A stretch of 6,592 bases of DNA. Source: Patescibacteria group bacterium (GTDB taxonomy: Bacteria; Patescibacteriota; UBA1384; XYA2-FULL-43-10; CAINNR01). The stretch is taken from positions 1 to 6,592 of the forward strand of contig JAQVAO010000034.1 of the NCBI GenBank assembly GCA_028690755.1, written 5' to 3'. The position numbers were made by a program, and so were the translations under genes. Shown here one piece after another: positions 6,517 to 6,592 of the stretch. A model generated the notes under the pieces. The model had not been told where the DNA came from. It worked only from the letters and a program-made list of their open reading frames with translations, and made no database searches. Positions within the stretch are counted from its first letter, which is position 1, and every line of letters starts with the position of its first letter.

Positions 6517-6537
6517 TGTTTCAATAGCTTGGAAACA
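6517..6537. repeat. Dyad TGTTTC-9-GAAACA in the divergent intergenic region
   Basis: Six-base perfect arms (6517-6522 and 6532-6537) separated by 9 bases, lying between the minus-strand -35 at 6500-6505 and a possible plus-strand -10 at 6547-6552. Its size and position would suit a dimeric repressor site, but an arm of 6 bp can arise by chance. Confidence 0.35.
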
Positions 6538-6559
6538 CCCTGATGATAAAATCAGAAGT

Positions 6560-6592
6560 ATGTACACATCTAACCCATTTGCTCCACGTGCA
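6560..6592 (+). CDS. Possible start of a divergent gene (runs off right edge)
   Basis: An open frame of 11 codons begins with ATG at 6560 and reads MYTSNPFAPRA to the window edge. There is no clear Shine-Dalgarno sequence, but TGATAAAAT (6544-6552, an extended -10) would place transcription start almost on the ATG, which would make the mRNA leaderless. The opening is reminiscent of helix-turn-helix or IS-type transposase N-termini, but 11 residues cannot prove this. No good -35 accompanies it. Confidence 0.3.
   Translation, partial: MYTSNPFAPRA

Overview
Organism. The window is bacterial, with the standard genetic code (TAA, TAG and TGA all end genes). Base composition is AT-rich, roughly 40% G+C in the housekeeping part. 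A short IF-2, a large N-terminally anchored LysM-CHAP protein and compact spacing resemble Patescibacteria (CPR, for example Saccharibacteria-like genomes). That placement is an inference from protein style, not a proven assignment.

Layout. All six recognised genes lie on the minus strand, so transcription runs right to left. From right to left: (i) a candidate divergent plus-strand gene start at the extreme right edge; (ii) an unrecognised, G+C-richer gene at 5622-6431 for a membrane-anchored protein with a Cys/His cluster, a charged helix and a beta-rich C-terminus, with its own promoter and a clean intrinsic terminator; (iii) infB (translation initiation factor IF-2) with its own promoter; (iv) cdaA-cdaR, a c-di-AMP synthase and its YbbR-domain partner, joined by a 4-base ATGA overlap and preceded by a candidate promoter that abuts the infB stop; (v) a single-pass membrane protein with LysM and CHAP (cell-wall hydrolase) domains, with its own promoter; (vi) the 5' end of obg, running off the left edge.

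How it fits together. cdaA and cdaR form a c-di-AMP module. Such modules are tied to turgor and cell-wall homeostasis in Firmicutes, and here the next gene encodes a cell-wall-binding hydrolase. IF-2 and Obg are ribosome-associated GTPases flanking this module. Whether the five genes are functionally linked is inference: nearly every gene has a plausible promoter of its own, so this is a cluster of short transcription units rather than one clear operon.

Corrections to naive starts. infB most likely starts at the ATG at 5524, not the upstream TTG at 5545. The unrecognised gene most likely starts at the GTG at 6431, behind a perfect AAGGAGG, because the longer in-frame reading runs through a TTGACA-17-TATAAA promoter. 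The most interesting DNA-level signals are an 18-bp inverted repeat spanning the obg promoter, with a predicted near-leaderless obg mRNA, and a hairpin that buries the start codon of the LysM-CHAP gene.
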